The position numbers were made by a program, and so were the translations under genes. The notes under the pieces are model-generated. The model was not told the DNA's origin, made no database searches, and saw only the letters and a program-made list of their open reading frames with translations. From assembly GCA_023052935.1 (NCBI GenBank), contig CM041295.1, positions 105,634,711 to 105,698,710 on the forward strand: a stretch of DNA of 64,000 bases, written 5' to 3'. This stretch comes from Piezodorus guildinii. Its lineage: Eukaryota; Arthropoda; Insecta; Hemiptera; Pentatomidae. Below, in pieces: positions 1 to 12,664 of the stretch (position 1 is its first letter; the number at the start of each line of letters is the position of its first letter).

Positions 1-244
1 CCTAGCTCTGATATTAATGGCGTTTTAGCCTCAAGTTCAGGCTTATTTGCTTCAAAAGGTAAAAATAAAAATAATAATAAATGAAGCAAGCGCCATCACT
101 GAACACACGCACCTGCACACACGCATGAGCACCAAGGGCGTGCATAGAAGCATGCACGGCCACCGCAGGCGGACTTCAAGCACTTTGCAATGATAAAAAC
201 ACCAGTGAATACAGCAAATTGAATAAATAAAACATGAAAACAAT
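1..244. other. No gene recognised; short imperfect CA-rich stretch
   Basis: The segment holds a CA-rich patch near 100-130 and otherwise unremarkable AT-rich DNA. A minus-strand open frame here has low-complexity composition and no recognisable motif. Nothing is called as a gene. Confidence 0.4.
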
Positions 245-450
245 AGGCTTAGCGAACCAGAAGGTTCATGCCGTTACCAACAATATTTGGCAACACATTT
301 CATTCCAGTGACTGCTGTCCAAATCCGAACTTGACACAGTCCTCCCACCTACGCCTCGGCATACCAGTCAGTTCAGCGCATATTTACTTTTTATAAATTA
401 GTTATTTACTAAGACTGACAACTTTACACGCCCATTTAAGCCGCCGCACT
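245..450 (-). mobile_element. RTE-like LINE remnant, C-terminal tail of the polymerase ORF
   Basis: Read on the minus strand, 300-440 gives a broken peptide starting LKWACKVVSLSK, followed after two stops by a RRRRWEDCV-type segment. This is the LKWxGHV...RRRWEDDVxxD signature that closes the polymerase of RTE-type LINEs. The same tail occurs at 55375-55620, also on the minus strand, and in the near-intact element ending at 31782. At least two in-frame stops mark it as dead. Only the last part of the ORF is present. Family assignment rests on this short tail alone. Confidence 0.55.
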
Positions 451-1597
451 GTGGAAAATATGACCGTATTAGGTGGAAAAAATTCTGAAACTTGTCTATA
501 TTTAACCTTCGGGGTCCTAGATTACGGAAAAAATATGAAAAAATTATAAAAAGTAAATAATTTTTTGACAGGATTGGCAAGCGTACAGTGGTCAAACATA
601 AAATGTATTTGCTAACATCTAAAACCCGCACATTTTACGTTTGAAGTCCCAAAATACGGAAAAAATAATACGAAAAATCTAATTATGGCTCGGAGTTGCT
701 GAAACCTGCTAATAGATGTATTTTATATCATTTAGGAAGCTCTTCAAATTATAGATTGTAAAACTTTTGATTCTAAGTGTTGTGTCTAAAATAAAATATG
801 TATCTCCCAAAACGCACAAAAAAAAAAAAAAAAAAAAGCAACAATTCTGAGTTATATTTAAAGACTAGAAGGATTGATGAAACAAATCCTACGAACAAAG
901 CCCTGGGTTAACTTGGGGGTTATATAGTTTTTCGTTATGTATAGATTGCAATGTATATTCAATAACGAGTTTGGAAATATAATGTCTTACCTGTCTCAGC
1001 AATGTCCATTGTTAAATAAAAGCAAAAAGACTTTGAGCTAAGCACACCTTCAACACAATGAATGGTCATCGAATTAAGATAATCCCACTGCTCGTTATTA
1101 CTCACTTGTGCGAACAGGAATGATTCAATCATTTAATATTTATTTGTAAACACTGTATGGCGTGAAATATTAGTATTAAGGGTCGCCAACTAATAATGAA
1201 AAGGTGAAGCACTAGAAAATTCCAAACTTTTGTCCACCTAAATTGGTGATTTTGCCCACTGTGCGCCGTGATGCTACAATTTCATTTATACTAGAGGGGT
1301 ACAGGCTCTCATCTCTCTTCGAACTACCTGATTCTCGAAAACCTTAAGGCTTTTTTATCTTCCAAAGTAAGAGAACACGTTTCACACGAATAGAACTGTT
1401 GGAAGAATAACAGATTTGTAGATTATAATTTTTAAACTTAAACTTGACGGAAACCGCCAACTCAGTAGTTTCACCAATGAAAAATAACACGCGTTTCCCG
1501 CCTTTATTTTCCTTTAAATACCTTTATTTGTCTATATCTATATCACCGCGTAATTATTTCAAGCCCATGGGAATAATAAAATGATAAAAAATCGCAA
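451..1597. other. AT-rich DNA, no gene seen
   Basis: No coding signal, RNA gene or clear repeat was recognised. A poly-A run of about 18 bases lies near 820-837. Confidence 0.4.
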
Positions 1598-1920
1598 ATA
1601 CTTATTAAATTGTTTCCTGACTATATGCATTGACATATATCAATAAATGAGCAATAATAGAAAAGTAAAGTTCCAAAACCAAACCACAATATTAAAGACA
1701 CCAAAAAAACACAAAAAAAAACAAAAAAAAAAACACAAACATGTTATATAGATAAAATATTATAGGATATATAACATTAAAGAAAATAATTCATAAAAAC
1801 AAATAGTAATCACAAATACAATTTGAATTGTTTCCTCACTGAAACAATATGCATTGACATATAAAAATATAAGCTCAATATTAGAAAAATAAACTTTCAA
1901 AACCAAACAACAATATTAAA
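1598..1920. repeat. Diverged direct repeat, two copies of about 95 bp
   Basis: The stretch 1598-1695 (starts near attgtttcctgactatatgc, ends ccacaatattaaag) recurs with differences at 1822-1920 (attgtttcctcactgaaaca ... caacaatattaaag). The period is about 224 bp. The intervening DNA is A-rich. It looks like an old tandem duplication. No coding content is visible. Confidence 0.6.
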
Positions 1921-2307
1921 GAAAATAAATAATAGAAATATACAACTATGTCATTATAATTTGTATTTTATAAACAAAAATTGTGATTATAAATTGATGA
2001 AACGAAAACAAATCTGCATAAATCACTCAAAAAACCGAATAAATAAATAAAATAATCAAAAGAATTACATATCGTTAGAAATTATATTCAAAAGGATCAA
2101 ATATATTATTTCTAAAATAAATATTGGAAAATAAAAAAAATATACGTTACAAAATATAAAAGAGCTATTAGTAATAAAAGTACATGTGTAAGCAGTATGC
2201 AGAAGGTTCAACTTGCATTATCTAAAAATTGTAAATAAATTATTTAGAATAATAACAACACGAAAACTTGAGTTCACTTGTAGTTAAACATAGGCTTCTT
2301 AAACTGC
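1921..2307. other. A-rich DNA, no gene seen
   Basis: Low-complexity AAT-rich sequence without recognised features. Confidence 0.35.
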
Positions 2308-2308
2308 A

Positions 2309-2399
<91 letters not shown>
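2308..2399. repeat. (AT)n microsatellite
   Basis: An almost pure TA dinucleotide run of roughly 90 bases with one phase slip near 2332. It produces a spurious Tyr-Ile alternating open frame on the minus strand. Confidence 0.95.
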
Positions 2400-3401
2400 T
2401 ATAAATGTATATTGAAGTTCAATTAGTGCATGTATAAGTGGTTTGTAGACAGGGATTCCGACATCGAACACAGAAAATGAAATTAAAAAGTAAGTTCACT
2501 AAGTTTTTGTTAATAAAGCCATATCCAATGTATGTTAAGAAGCTATTTAAAAAAAAAAAAAGAATAATTTTTTTTAGATCCGTATAACTTGAGGATAAGA
2601 CAAAAATAAAAATAAAAATCAAGAAAAAACAACTTAAATAAATAAAAAAAAATCCCACAATTAACAAATAAAAAAAAAACACTTTTAAAGAGTATGATCA
2701 CACAAATATAGCATTTGGATTATATAACAATAAAAGATTAGAAGAATATTTAAGTAAGATGAGAGATAAAGTAGAAATTATGGATAAACAAAATGTCATA
2801 TATAGAATTGATTGTGAGGGAGTGACATAGGTGAACCATCAAAAAAATAAAAACAAGATTATCACAACACATTTCCAATTGTAAAAGTATAAAAAATTCA
2901 AATGCTACAGCGTTATCAACGCATAGCGCAAAATATCAACATAAATTTAAATTTGAAAATATAAAAATACTAGATACATCAAAAAATAATAGAAAAAGAA
3001 AAATACTAGAAGCAGTACATATAAACAAAAATTACAATAAAACAGTTAATTTTAAAACAGACGCCAAAAATCTAGGCACTCATTACGCGGACATAATAAA
3101 TAATATAAACATTTAAGAAAAATAGAACAATAAAATAGTGAAAAACAAAATATGTAATAACATCGAAATATAAATAAAAACAGACTCAGGAATTAGATCA
3201 AGGTAACAATATTTAAGTACAATGTTTACAAAGGAAAAACAGTGAGCCAATAGTCAACCTTATATGCTGACGCAGCTGTGTGTCATAGAATTAGTATGTA
3301 CAGATAAAAAAAAGTAATTTGAATTTAAATATTTATTATGAAAAAAAATTATTTAATAAAATGTAACTAAAAGCAAAATGTTTTAAAAAAAAATGTATAG
3401 T
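2400..3401. other. A-rich DNA, no gene seen
   Basis: Mostly poly-A-interrupted sequence. A short hydrophobic minus-strand open frame around 2419-2682 is Phe/Leu/Ile-rich only because of T-rich composition. No feature is supported. Confidence 0.35.
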
Positions 3402-3432
3402 CTTGAAAATGGGGAAAAAGCCTCGAAACGTT
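3402..3432 (+). ncRNA. Degenerate hammerhead-like motif (Penelope-type)
   Basis: The layout is CTTGAAAA, then a G-rich and C-rich pair, then GAAACGTT. It follows the minimal hammerhead order (box 1, stem II, GAAA, CGT) but box 1 departs from CTGANGA, so activity is doubtful. A closely similar motif lies at 62042-62071, which suggests a shared family. Confidence 0.4.
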
Positions 3433-3985
3433 GACTACCACTTATGACAATTTTGTATATAAATGAAAATAAAAAAGATTTGGAAGAAAAAATGTGCTAT
3501 TTTAATATAAATAAAAAATAATTATATACTAAAGAAAAACAACAACATAAAAATGCATATGTGTAATATGATACAACATATGAAAGGGGACGAGGAACGA
3601 CATTTTGGGTTAAAAGTGAAAAATAAAGTGACGCGTTTTATACAATGAAAAAATGAAGATGACGAATGGTTATTGACACCAACTAATTGTAATAAAAAAA
3701 GGCAAAAAGTTTGTTACGCAATATACATGACCTGAAAATGTAGCATTTGCTATGAAAGGTTGTTAACTGAATAAAATGAATATTAAAGAGAATTATAGAA
3801 CAAGGTGCGCAGAAGAAAACAACTTTAATAAAGGACAATGAACATTAATTCTGGCTTACATCATCGCTCAAAGAATTTAAGCAGCACAAATAAAAGCTAT
3901 CGCCGCAAACCTAAAATTAAATACACTTAATTTATGGTATTTTTAACACCTCCTAATTGTTTAAGGTACTTCAGCCTATGTACTA
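3433..3985. other. AT-rich DNA, no gene seen
   Basis: No recognised coding or structured element. Confidence 0.35.
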
Positions 3986-3989
3986 AAGC

Positions 3990-4570
3990 TGCAATATGTG
4001 GAATAAATGGTGGTATAAGGGGTAGGAAATGGAGGTAGTGAGGAAGTATAAATATTTGGGTCTGACAATTTCTGATAATTTATCACTCTATGAGCAGTTT
4101 AAAGGAAAAGTACAGACTGCTAAGTGAAGTATCACTTACTAATCTGAAGTAACGTATTCAGTAATAAACACGTTCCGATATCGGCCAAGTATAAAGTATT
4201 TCAGGCGGTGGTGGAATCTGTAATGTACTATGTATAGCGCAGTATTGGGGATACCATAATTACCAACAATTAGAATCTATTCATAGATTATTTTTGAAGA
4301 AACTTTTTAACTTACCAAAGAAACGGGCAGGGATCTGTTGTGTTTTAGTACAAGAAGCTTACATTAAAATTATATTATAAAAAATTTAAACTATAGTAAT
4401 GTGCGCTTGCCTAAAGTATAGTTTCGTGCGCATAGCTCTTGATTATAGGCATTTAATTATTTTAGGAAAAAGGATTTGGGAGAAAGTATTTTGACTGAAA
4501 ACAAAATAATAGACATTTTAAATGGAAATAATTGGAACTCATTGTATATATTTATGAAATGTGCTGTAAA
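3990..4570 (+). mobile_element. Degraded LINE reverse transcriptase remnant (thumb and C-terminal part)
   Basis: Translating 4030-4125 on the plus strand gives EVVRKYKYLGLTISDNLSLY, the KYLGxxIs segment that follows the palm in LINE reverse transcriptases. Downstream pieces (AVVESVMYY, then residues resembling IHRLFLKKLFNLPK) match the usual order, but several stops and shifts interrupt them. The short open frame at 4476-4691 is the tail of this remnant running into the next repeat. It is non-functional and its clade is uncertain. Confidence 0.6.
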
Positions 4571-4573
4571 CTA

Positions 4574-5290
4574 CAGTGATTTTTACTTTCACTTACTATA
4601 TATAGTAAGGGGAAGTATTGCGATCGTGAAAATTTTCGAATCCCAGTGTTCAACGGAAATACACGTTTTAGGGTCCCCTGAGTCCAAATAACCAAGTCCC
4701 GCAAAAAGGTCTGTGTGTGTGGTAACTCCCGGGCGGAAACGGTTAGTCCTATGAAACTGAAAATCCATATTTAAGACAACTATACGCCCGAGACGTGACA
4801 AAACTTTTTTCATCAAAATGAGCTTACCAGAAGAGGCACTTTATACTATGCATTTTGCACCTTTTTTCGATTTTCTCAAAAACAGTTCCGACGATTTTGA
4901 TTAAACTCGCTATATCGATGTAAAATTTAATGAGCTTTAATATAATGTAGGTTTTATTCTGGTTAAAATGGTCTGACAGGGCTTAAATGCCGATATTTTA
5001 AATTTTCTTCCCCTAAAGTACCTTTAATTTTGTAGATTCAATAAAAATAACTATATTATCTTGTTAACACTGATGAAAAACAGGTAAATATATAAATTGA
5101 ATAAATTCGATATCCAACTAAAGGAGAAAACAGAAAAAATATTTTTTTAATAAAATTTTTCGTTTTTGAACATAAGAGCAGTAATATACATGTATGATAT
5201 ACTGTTGGAAAGCTAAAGATTTTAGAAAAAATATTATCTCATACACAAGCTTTTAAAAGTTAATAGTTAAAAAATATAGTGACTCATATT
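4574..5290 (+). repeat. Repeat A copy, + orientation
   Basis: It starts with the family end ACTTTCACTTAC, a short palindrome (tatatatagtaagg) and the conserved block gtattgcgatcgtgaaaatt. The diagnostic internal blocks follow in order: gggtcccctgagtcc, tgcattttgcacc, tcgatgtaaaattt, ggagaaaacagaaaaa and ttggaaagctaaagatttta. The same blocks recur in this order at many places in the window. No protein is encoded. The 3' end seems truncated here. Confidence 0.75.
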
Positions 5291-5469
5291 ATTAACGATG
5301 AATGTGGAAAACAAAAGAAAAATGTTAATACATGATTTTGGACCTATATTTGGCCATTTTCAATATATGATTAAGATATAGATGTGAATTTCATACAGTT
5401 GTTTTTAAATGTGTAATTCATTGAATACTTCATTTTGATGTATATTATTGTTTTTAGTTCGGATGCAAT

Positions 5470-5503
5470 ATTTTAAAAACGAAGCAATAGACTTCGAAAC
5501 GTC
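5470..5503 (+). ncRNA. Degenerate hammerhead-like motif
   Basis: A GAAG/CTTC stem (5481-5484 with 5492-5495) is followed directly by GAAACGTC ending at 5503. The upstream CTGANGA box is not recognisable, so only the stem II, GAAA and CGTC half survives. Confidence 0.3.
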
Positions 5504-5530
5504 AAATTTTAACATTCTAATAATATGATA

Positions 5531-5534
<4 letters not shown>

Positions 5535-5592
<58 letters not shown>
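5535..5592. repeat. (AT)n microsatellite
   Basis: TA dinucleotide run of about 57 bases. Confidence 0.95.
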
Positions 5593-5599
<7 letters not shown>

Positions 5600-5974
5600 T
5601 ATTTGAGGAGAACGTTCTAATTTTAATTTAATAATAAATATATACTCTTCGTGATTAGTAATTTTAATATATATCAGTTTTTTTAACTATATCTTTCCTC
5701 ATAATCTCACAAAACCCGACGCGGAAAAATTCTGAGCTTTTTACCAGTTATTACGAGAAATATATTGAACATCTCATATCAAGTTTCGGTTTTCTCTTCT
5801 TTTTTTTTTAAGTTTTGGTTACTGGTCATCAATAATTCGGAAGTTTCACATTTTTGCGTGTACAAAGTGGATTTGGTGAAGGAAACGGCTGCCAGTTGAC
5901 AGATGTGCCGCATCCTTATCAGTAAATAAATTGAGAAGTGTAAAAAAACAAAAACTAAAAACAGCCGAACTAAA

Positions 5975-6260
5975 ATAAATTGTGGGAAACATTGCTAGGG
6001 GTCTTCTTTGGTGTAGTGGCAGGCATAACAGCCTTCTCTATCCAAGATCGCGGGATGCCAACCTTGCAGATGACAAAAGGAGTTTTTACTCCCTTTAAGA
6101 AATCCTTAGTTAGGCCTTCCTTTGGAGAGGACTTAAATGTTGGTCCCGAGCCTGTGCGTTGACAGTTACTCCTTAAAGACCCCTATCCTAATTAAACACG
6201 GATAGGCAAAATTTAGAACTCCCACCGTAACATCGTCCGGATATCCACAGAAACATAAAT
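5975..6260 (+). mobile_element. LINE 3' end, non-coding remnant
   Basis: This stretch shares an ordered set of blocks with 42300-42530: a block with ctatcctaatta followed by gataggcaa, then a ctcccaccgtaacatcgtcc block like ctccaactgtaccattgtcc, then a CATA-AAC end. At 42 kb those blocks follow the C-terminus of an R1/Jockey-like LINE, so here they are read as the 3' untranslated end of another copy. The short open frame at 5980-6162 is not considered a gene. Confidence 0.45.
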
Positions 6261-6261
6261 T

Positions 6262-7450
6262 GACATACTTACTTACTGCCGGGCGTCCTACAAGGACCCG
6301 AGCCTCCTCAAGGAATTAAAGCCAGTCATTTCTTTCTTTCGCTCTAGCCCTCCATCTCCTTAATCCAAGCTACTTGAGGTCCTCCTCGACATCATCCAAC
6401 CACCTCACTCTTGCTCTTCCTCTGTATCTTTTTCCTCCAAATTTTCCATACAGTAGTCGTCTCGGAATCCTAGTTTCCGACATCCTTTCTATATGTCCGA
6501 GCCATCCGAGGCGGTTTTTTTTCCAAACGATACCAGGACTGGTTCCCCATACATTGTACGGAGTAATTTTCTTTAATTGGTCCAAATATCTTCTTGAATA
6601 TTTTCCTCTCCCGAACGTTGAGCCTCCTCTCGCTTTCATTTGTGAATACCCAGTATTCGCTGTCATAAGTAATTGTGTGTCTCAGAATCGTTTCATAATT
6701 CATCACTTTTGAATTTCTTGAAAGATTGTTAAACTTTAATGTTTTTTGTATGGCAAAAAGGCACTTGTTATCTGCACACAGTCTCACATTAACTTCTTCG
6801 TTCATATTATTGTCATAAGTACTAACGGAACCTAGGTTTTTAAAACAGCGTTCGCCGATATGCAGGTTGTGGTATTCCAGTAGATGGTTCCTGGATGATT
6901 TTATATATTTTGTTTTTCTTCATTAGCCTGAAGGTCCACTTCTGCCGCTACCCTTATAAACTCTTCCAAAGCTCCTCCAAGCGCAGCCGTGCTTCTCGCT
7001 ATTATGAGCAAATCATCCGCAAGTGCTGTGTGAGGCGATTATAAATTGTTCCGTTAGGATTGGTTCGTATTGCCCTTATATCTTTTTCCAATGCGAGGTT
7101 AAATAGAACAAGTGATAGCGGATCGTTCTACCTCAGTCTACTATTTAATGCGAACTCTTCAGATAGTATTCCCTGTATTTTTATCTTCATCTTGCTATCA
7201 TCTATGGTCATTTTTACAAGTCTAGTGAGCTTCCTGGGAACTCCAAATTCTAGCATTATCTTGAGTAGTTATCTTCATCGTTATCTACTATCGATACTAT
7301 CATATGCTTGCTTGAAATCGATGAATTGACTCTGGAGGTCAATGTTTAACTCATATCCTCTTTCAAGAATCTGCCTAAGAGAAAAAATCTAATCGATGGT
7401 TGATCTTCCAGGCCTGAATCCACACTGGCTGATATTTTCCACTCTTCACG
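6262..7450 (-). mobile_element. RTE-type LINE reverse transcriptase remnant
   Basis: On the minus strand the order of motifs is that of an RTE-type reverse transcriptase. ISQCGFRPGRSTID is near 7395-7440, FIDFKQAYDS near 7300-7325, LADDLLIIARS (catalytic ADD) near 6995-7030, then a connection region and a C-terminal domain with LGWLGHIERM and RVRWLDDVEEDLK (6370-6520). Stops and at least two frame changes split it, so no functional protein is possible. The N-terminal endonuclease is absent and the copy is 5'-truncated near 7450. It borders, in the opposite orientation, the LINE tail at 5975-6260. Confidence 0.8.
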
Positions 7451-8619
7451 CATTTTTTATAAATTGACATTAAATGAATAAACAAGAACAAATTTTTTCT
7501 AGCTCTGTAACTATAAAAGTAAGGAGAAACATAAATCATAATATTACATAAATCGTTGTTCTTTTGACACTTTGTCAAAGGTCATGTGTGCATTAGCAGG
7601 GAGATGAAATGGTCGATTATAGGACTTATCTCGGCCAAATTACAGAACAGTAGTCAATTATAGACCTTGGAAACGCAATGCCCACATTCACGAAAATTGT
7701 TCTCTATTACTTGTAAACAAGTTCTATATTGACAAACCCTTTTATAACAAGGTCGAAAGTTTGTTTATCTTTGGTTAGATCGTTTAATTATTTTCCACGG
7801 TTATTTATATTTCGAATATTAAAAAAAAAAATTAATATGTGAGTATGGTAATAATAAATACAAAGGTACGATACGCATGTAGAAAAACTAATCATGGACA
7901 GCCAATTTAGTGCCAAATCAGCAATATGGGACATGATAATTGGATATGAGAAGAATTCGATGGTTTAGAAGGGCTCTACAACTCTAGGCAATAATCCCAT
8001 GTAGGCCTTACGATGGGTGGTCAAGTTAATGAATAGCGTCTAAAACCTGCAAGATTTTAGCTCTCAAGAGCGGTATCTAGCGTGTTGTGTATTTTTTGGT
8101 AACTCCTAGCTTGTCCTCTATTTAAATTAAGGTCCTGCTACACAGTGAGAGAAGAAGTAGGTGAAAATTCGTGAGAGCGAGGTATTGTGAGAGTTCAACC
8201 AAGTAGTGGGAGAGGGTTAAAAGGTATATATTTTTTAAATAAATTCAGATAATAAAATTAAATATTACTTTTTTAAAAATCCTATAATTCCATTAAATAT
8301 TATTTAAAATTAAATAAATGGCATTATATATGTTATTTTTCAATCAAACAGTATTAAAACTTTAGATTATATGAATAAAACCATAGTCATTTCTATAATA
8401 AATAATTAATCAATCCATAGTACATTAATAATTTAGAAAAAAATACCATGTATAAAAATTTTAAAAAAATGTAAAGAAAAACGAATAGGTTAAAAATACA
8501 ATACGATACATACAATACAATATAAATACAAATTTTATAATAAGTACCATTATATTAGCTACCAGAGGAAATAATCAAAGTGATGGGATTTTACCTGCTT
8601 AATATTAAAAAAAAGTTTT
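7451..8619. other. No gene recognised
   Basis: Mixed-complexity then A-rich DNA with no recognised reading frame or repeat family. The section 7600-8230 is less AT-biased than its surroundings but has no coding signature. Confidence 0.35.
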
Positions 8620-10523
8620 AAATTAACAAATGACAAAGCTCGTTACACCCAACTTACTAACAAATTAAAAAAAGAAATAAGAAAATTTAAAGTACAGACT
8701 TTACAGAAATTTACAGAAAACCTCAACATCTCTGATAAATCCTTATGGATAACAACCAAAAAACTCCTTAAATTTAAATCCTTTAATCACCCACTCCTCA
8801 CTGAATCCAATAACTGGTCCCGATCAGATCAAGAAAAGTCACAAGTATTTGGTAAACACCTCTTCAATATTTTTAACCCTCATCCAGATATCCTAAATCC
8901 AACCCACATTGAACATGTTGAGGCAGAACTAACTATCCCCCTCCCAATGTCCCTTCCTCCTAAAGCCTTTCATCCATCTGAAGTCATAAACATAATTAAA
9001 AAATTACCCTCTCAAAAAGCCCCAGGCCATGATCTTATCACACCTCACATCCTTAAACAACTTCCTCGCAAAGCCGTACTTTTCCTTACCTATATATACA
9101 ATGCAACTCTCAGATCCACGTATTTTCCTACTTCTTGGAAACTTTCAATAATAAAAATGATACAAAAACCCAATAAGCCTCCTGAACATCCGTTTTCCTA
9201 TCGTCCTATCTCTCTTTTGCCCATTATGGGCAAAATCCTAGAAAAAACTCCTCCTAAAATGATTTTATCCTATCCTAGAAAAGAATCACGTTATCCCTGA
9301 CCACCAGTTTGGATTTCGAACATCCCATTCTACAATACAGCAATGTCACCGCATGGTGGATGTAGTGTCCTCTACATTGGAGCGCGGAATGTACTGCACT
9401 GGAGCCTTTCTTGATGTAGAACAAGCATTTTATCGAGTCTGGCACCAGGGACTGCTTTACAAACTCCGTCAATTCCTCAACCCTACATATTTCCTATTAA
9501 TGCGTTCCTACCTTACTGGCAGAACCTTTCAGGTTAACCATAACTTTTCCTACTCATCCATATTTCCCAATCTGCTGGAGTGCCTCAAGGTAGTATCTTA
9601 GGTCCTATCCTCTATTCCCTTTATACAGCTGACATTCCACTCCATCCTCATACTGTCCTCAATACTTATGCTGACGACACGTGTGTCTTATCTGTCCATA
9701 ATGATCCAACTACTGCATCCCAAACCCTTCAGTCCCACATCACAGCCATTGAAGAATGGTGTCTAAATTGGAGGATTAAAATAAACCCTAACAAATCCCA
9801 CCAAATCACCTTTACCCTTCGTCGCAAACCGATGAGTTCCTGCCCCCCAGTATCTTTTAATAACATTACCCTTACTCCTGTTGAGCAAATCCGATACCTA
9901 GGTCTCCATCTTGACAAGCGCCTTACTTGGAATCCTCACACCAGACTGAAACGACAAGAAACTGCTCGAAGATATCGATTACTACAACACTTACTAGACA
10001 AACGTTCAAAACTTCCAGTATATTACAAAAGACTCATTTACACCACTATTATCAGACCTATTTGGACGTATGGAATCGAGCTTTGGGGCTCTACGAAACC
10101 ATCTAATTCCTCCCGCATCCAGTCCTTACAATCCAAAATCCTTCGAAAAATCCTGAATGCTCCTTATTTTGTTACAAATCAACTCATTCATAATGACCTT
10201 AACATCCCATTTGTTGCAGACATAGCCCGTGATAGATACTCCTCTTTTCATTCTAAACTCCCTGCCCATACAAATCCACTTGTCCGTAATTTATCTTCCT
10301 TAGATATCCCAGATAATCCTCCAAGGCGACTGAAAAGAAGGTGGCCTCGGGACCTACTGAGTTAAAATAGTTAGTGAAGTGCTACCACTGGGTTGTTCTT
10401 TCTCAAGACATTTTCATGACATTTTTTTTTCATTCCTCATATTTACTTATTGTGTTGTTTAATACAGTTGTAAATTACAATAAATAAATAAAAAAAAAAA
10501 AAATAATAAAAAAAATTAACAAA
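8620..10523 (+). mobile_element. 5'-truncated Jockey-family LINE with 11-bp flanking repeat
   Basis: The block carries reverse transcriptase coding sequence ending in RRLKRRWPRDLLS (stop near 10365), a 3' region with aatacagttgtaaattacaa, and an A/TAAA-rich tail. The word aaattaacaaa occurs at both borders (8620-8630 and 10513-10523) and may be the target-site duplication. In AT-rich DNA this could be chance. The 3' signature is shared by about ten other fragments here, so this is the most complete local copy of that family. Confidence 0.8.
8632..10365 (+). pseudogene. Jockey-type reverse transcriptase, two frameshifts
   Basis: The frame is open from 8632 to about 9260: a linker, then SQKAPGHDLITPHILK and FSYRPISLLPIMGKILEK, the fingers of a LINE reverse transcriptase. 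It then shifts one frame (IPDHQFGFRTSHSTIQQ and LDVEQAFYRVW with the first catalytic Asp, up to about 9560). It returns to the first frame for SAGVPQGSILGPILYSLY, the catalytic TYADDTCVLS and the thumb QIRYLGLHLDKRLTWNPHTR. The protein ends at 10365. Two single-base changes, near 9260 and near 9560, would each inactivate the enzyme. No endonuclease or RNase H is present; the 5' part was lost on insertion. Confidence 0.85.
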
Positions 10524-12664
10524 AATTTTACTTAAACTATGGACATTTAAGAAAAAAAAAAAAAACATGAGTTTTTTTGTCTGCGTTGATATTCACGACC
10601 CTTAACTTTCTCTTCATCTTGATTTTTGGCATTATAATTTGAATTGTTCTCTATTTTATAAGATTAACCCATCTATGAAAAATTGAAATGGATGTTTTTT
10701 TTTCTCTAATATCTTTGCAGCCGTTTTTTTTTTTTTTTTTTTCACCTGTTTTTTTTGTATAGGACTCTTAATTTTCTCTTTCTCCTTAACCGTTATTGTT
10801 CATTTGTTTATTAATAAAGAAATGTATTGATTAGACTGTTGCATAATGTTTCTTCCTATTCCTATATCGCTTTCACCTAATTTTATTTTATTTATTTTTC
10901 CCTTTGAATCGAAAATAACGATATTATAAATGTCGATATTTTTGTGCCGATATTACACTGGTATCAATAACTTTCACGTAAATTGATATCGATATCCTAT
11001 CTCTTGTAGACAGGTACACAGACCGCTGTGCATTTGCCAGCCTAGGGTATGTGACGTCAGCTTGTATGTTAGTAACGCTAACCGTCGCCTGAAAACAAAT
11101 ATTTCCCCCTGCCAAAAATCGCATAACGCGCCTGAAGAGGTTCTCACTTAAAAAATTAAAGCAAAAATTATACATTATTTATAAATGAGAATGCAAAAGA
11201 AAAAAAAAATATTTGTTTCCTATATGGAATCGAAAAAATATAAATATGGCTTACCTAACATAACTTATTCAATGTGTATTTATTTATCAAGGTTTAATTA
11301 TTTTATTAAAAGTTCTATATGGTTTAAAACATATTTAATGTAAATAAACAATTTGTTCTAACACTTTCCATTTAAAATTTCTATTATTTTGTTTTCTGTC
11401 AACGAAATCTGACTAAAGTATTTTTTTTTATAAGCATCAAAGGCAGAGAAGTTTACGATAAGATAAATCATGATTTCATACTCCTTATTATCACAAATAG
11501 ACCTGGTATAAACAATATCATGCATCCAGATTTTATAATTTAAGTTTAATTCAAGTCTTGTTTCAAAAACTTTTCTCCTTAATTTTATTTACTTTTTTAT
11601 ATTTTATATAAAATAACGAGGAAATCCAGTCCGGCGGCACTCATAACGGGGATCATTAATTCTTTTTTATAGTTCTGTTTGGCTACATCCATTAGATACG
11701 CCGAGAGGTCTATAAGAGGACATTTAATTGCCTGTTATCGATTATTTTTCATTTTAATAGAGAGCAATTTGGAAGTTAACGAGAGGGCACGAAATGGCCC
11801 AGTATATTACAGCAATAAAACACGTTTTTTAAACGTCGCCTAAACCATTTCGCTTATAAATTTCAGTGGATAATTATACTAGATATTCCATTTTAAGGAA
11901 TCCTTAACTGAGAACAAAAGCCATGGCAGTAAATCCCATTTATTTTAGGGATTTTCAAAGCTGGGGGAAAGGAAGTTCCGTTTCGTGCGGTCAGCCAATT
12001 CATCTTAGGCTTAAACAACTGACGAAGCCACCCACGGAAAAGAGTATAATTTAATGCAATTAAATTTAAACAAAATCTTTCGTGCAAGTAATTCAAATAA
12101 GTAATTCAACATAATATTTTTTCTTTTTTTTAAACAATAGCGACAAGGTTTTTATATGTTTATTAATAATATGTTATACTCAACTATAGCTGTGCTAATT
12201 ATAAATAAAATTATTTAAATAACAATTAAGTTAAATGACAGCTTATATATAAAATTAATTGTTATTTGTAGTTTAATTTTAATTATGTCTATTATATATA
12301 TCGATTACTAAAAGGTGAAATATAAGCGAAAATAATCAGCCAAGTTAATTTAATTTTCTTTTCTTATATTAGGTTGTGAAATTGTTCGTTAGTAACGTTT
12401 TTAATATTTCAATTTAATCCTCAGTGTGTTTACAAAATCATGTTTACTTGATCAATAATATTGACATGTTATAAACAAGGTGGAAATTCCAATTTGGATC
12501 CGCTGCTCAACTTCGCTGAGTTGCTATCAGTACACAGTATACCGCATCAATCCCGAAGACAATCTTAAAGAAAAAAAAATAGAGAGAGATTCTGCCAAAT
12601 AGGAAATACATATATTTTACTAATTTTGAATTCGATCATGGACATCTGAAAATCCAGACCAGCC
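10524..12664. other. No gene recognised
   Basis: T-rich and A-rich stretches around 10.5-10.9 kb, then mixed DNA. Short open frames at 10924-11175 and 11893-12096 (minus) have no recognisable motif and are not called. Confidence 0.35.

Noticed and set aside
2240..2422. Tyr-Ile repeat protein
   Set aside because: It is the translation of a TA microsatellite.
5980..6162. 60-residue plus-strand open frame
   Set aside because: Its sequence falls in a LINE 3' non-coding end also found at 42.3-42.5 kb, where the frame is not kept.
6374..6712. 112-residue plus-strand open frame
   Set aside because: It is the shadow of the minus-strand RTE remnant, whose tail domain is recognisable.
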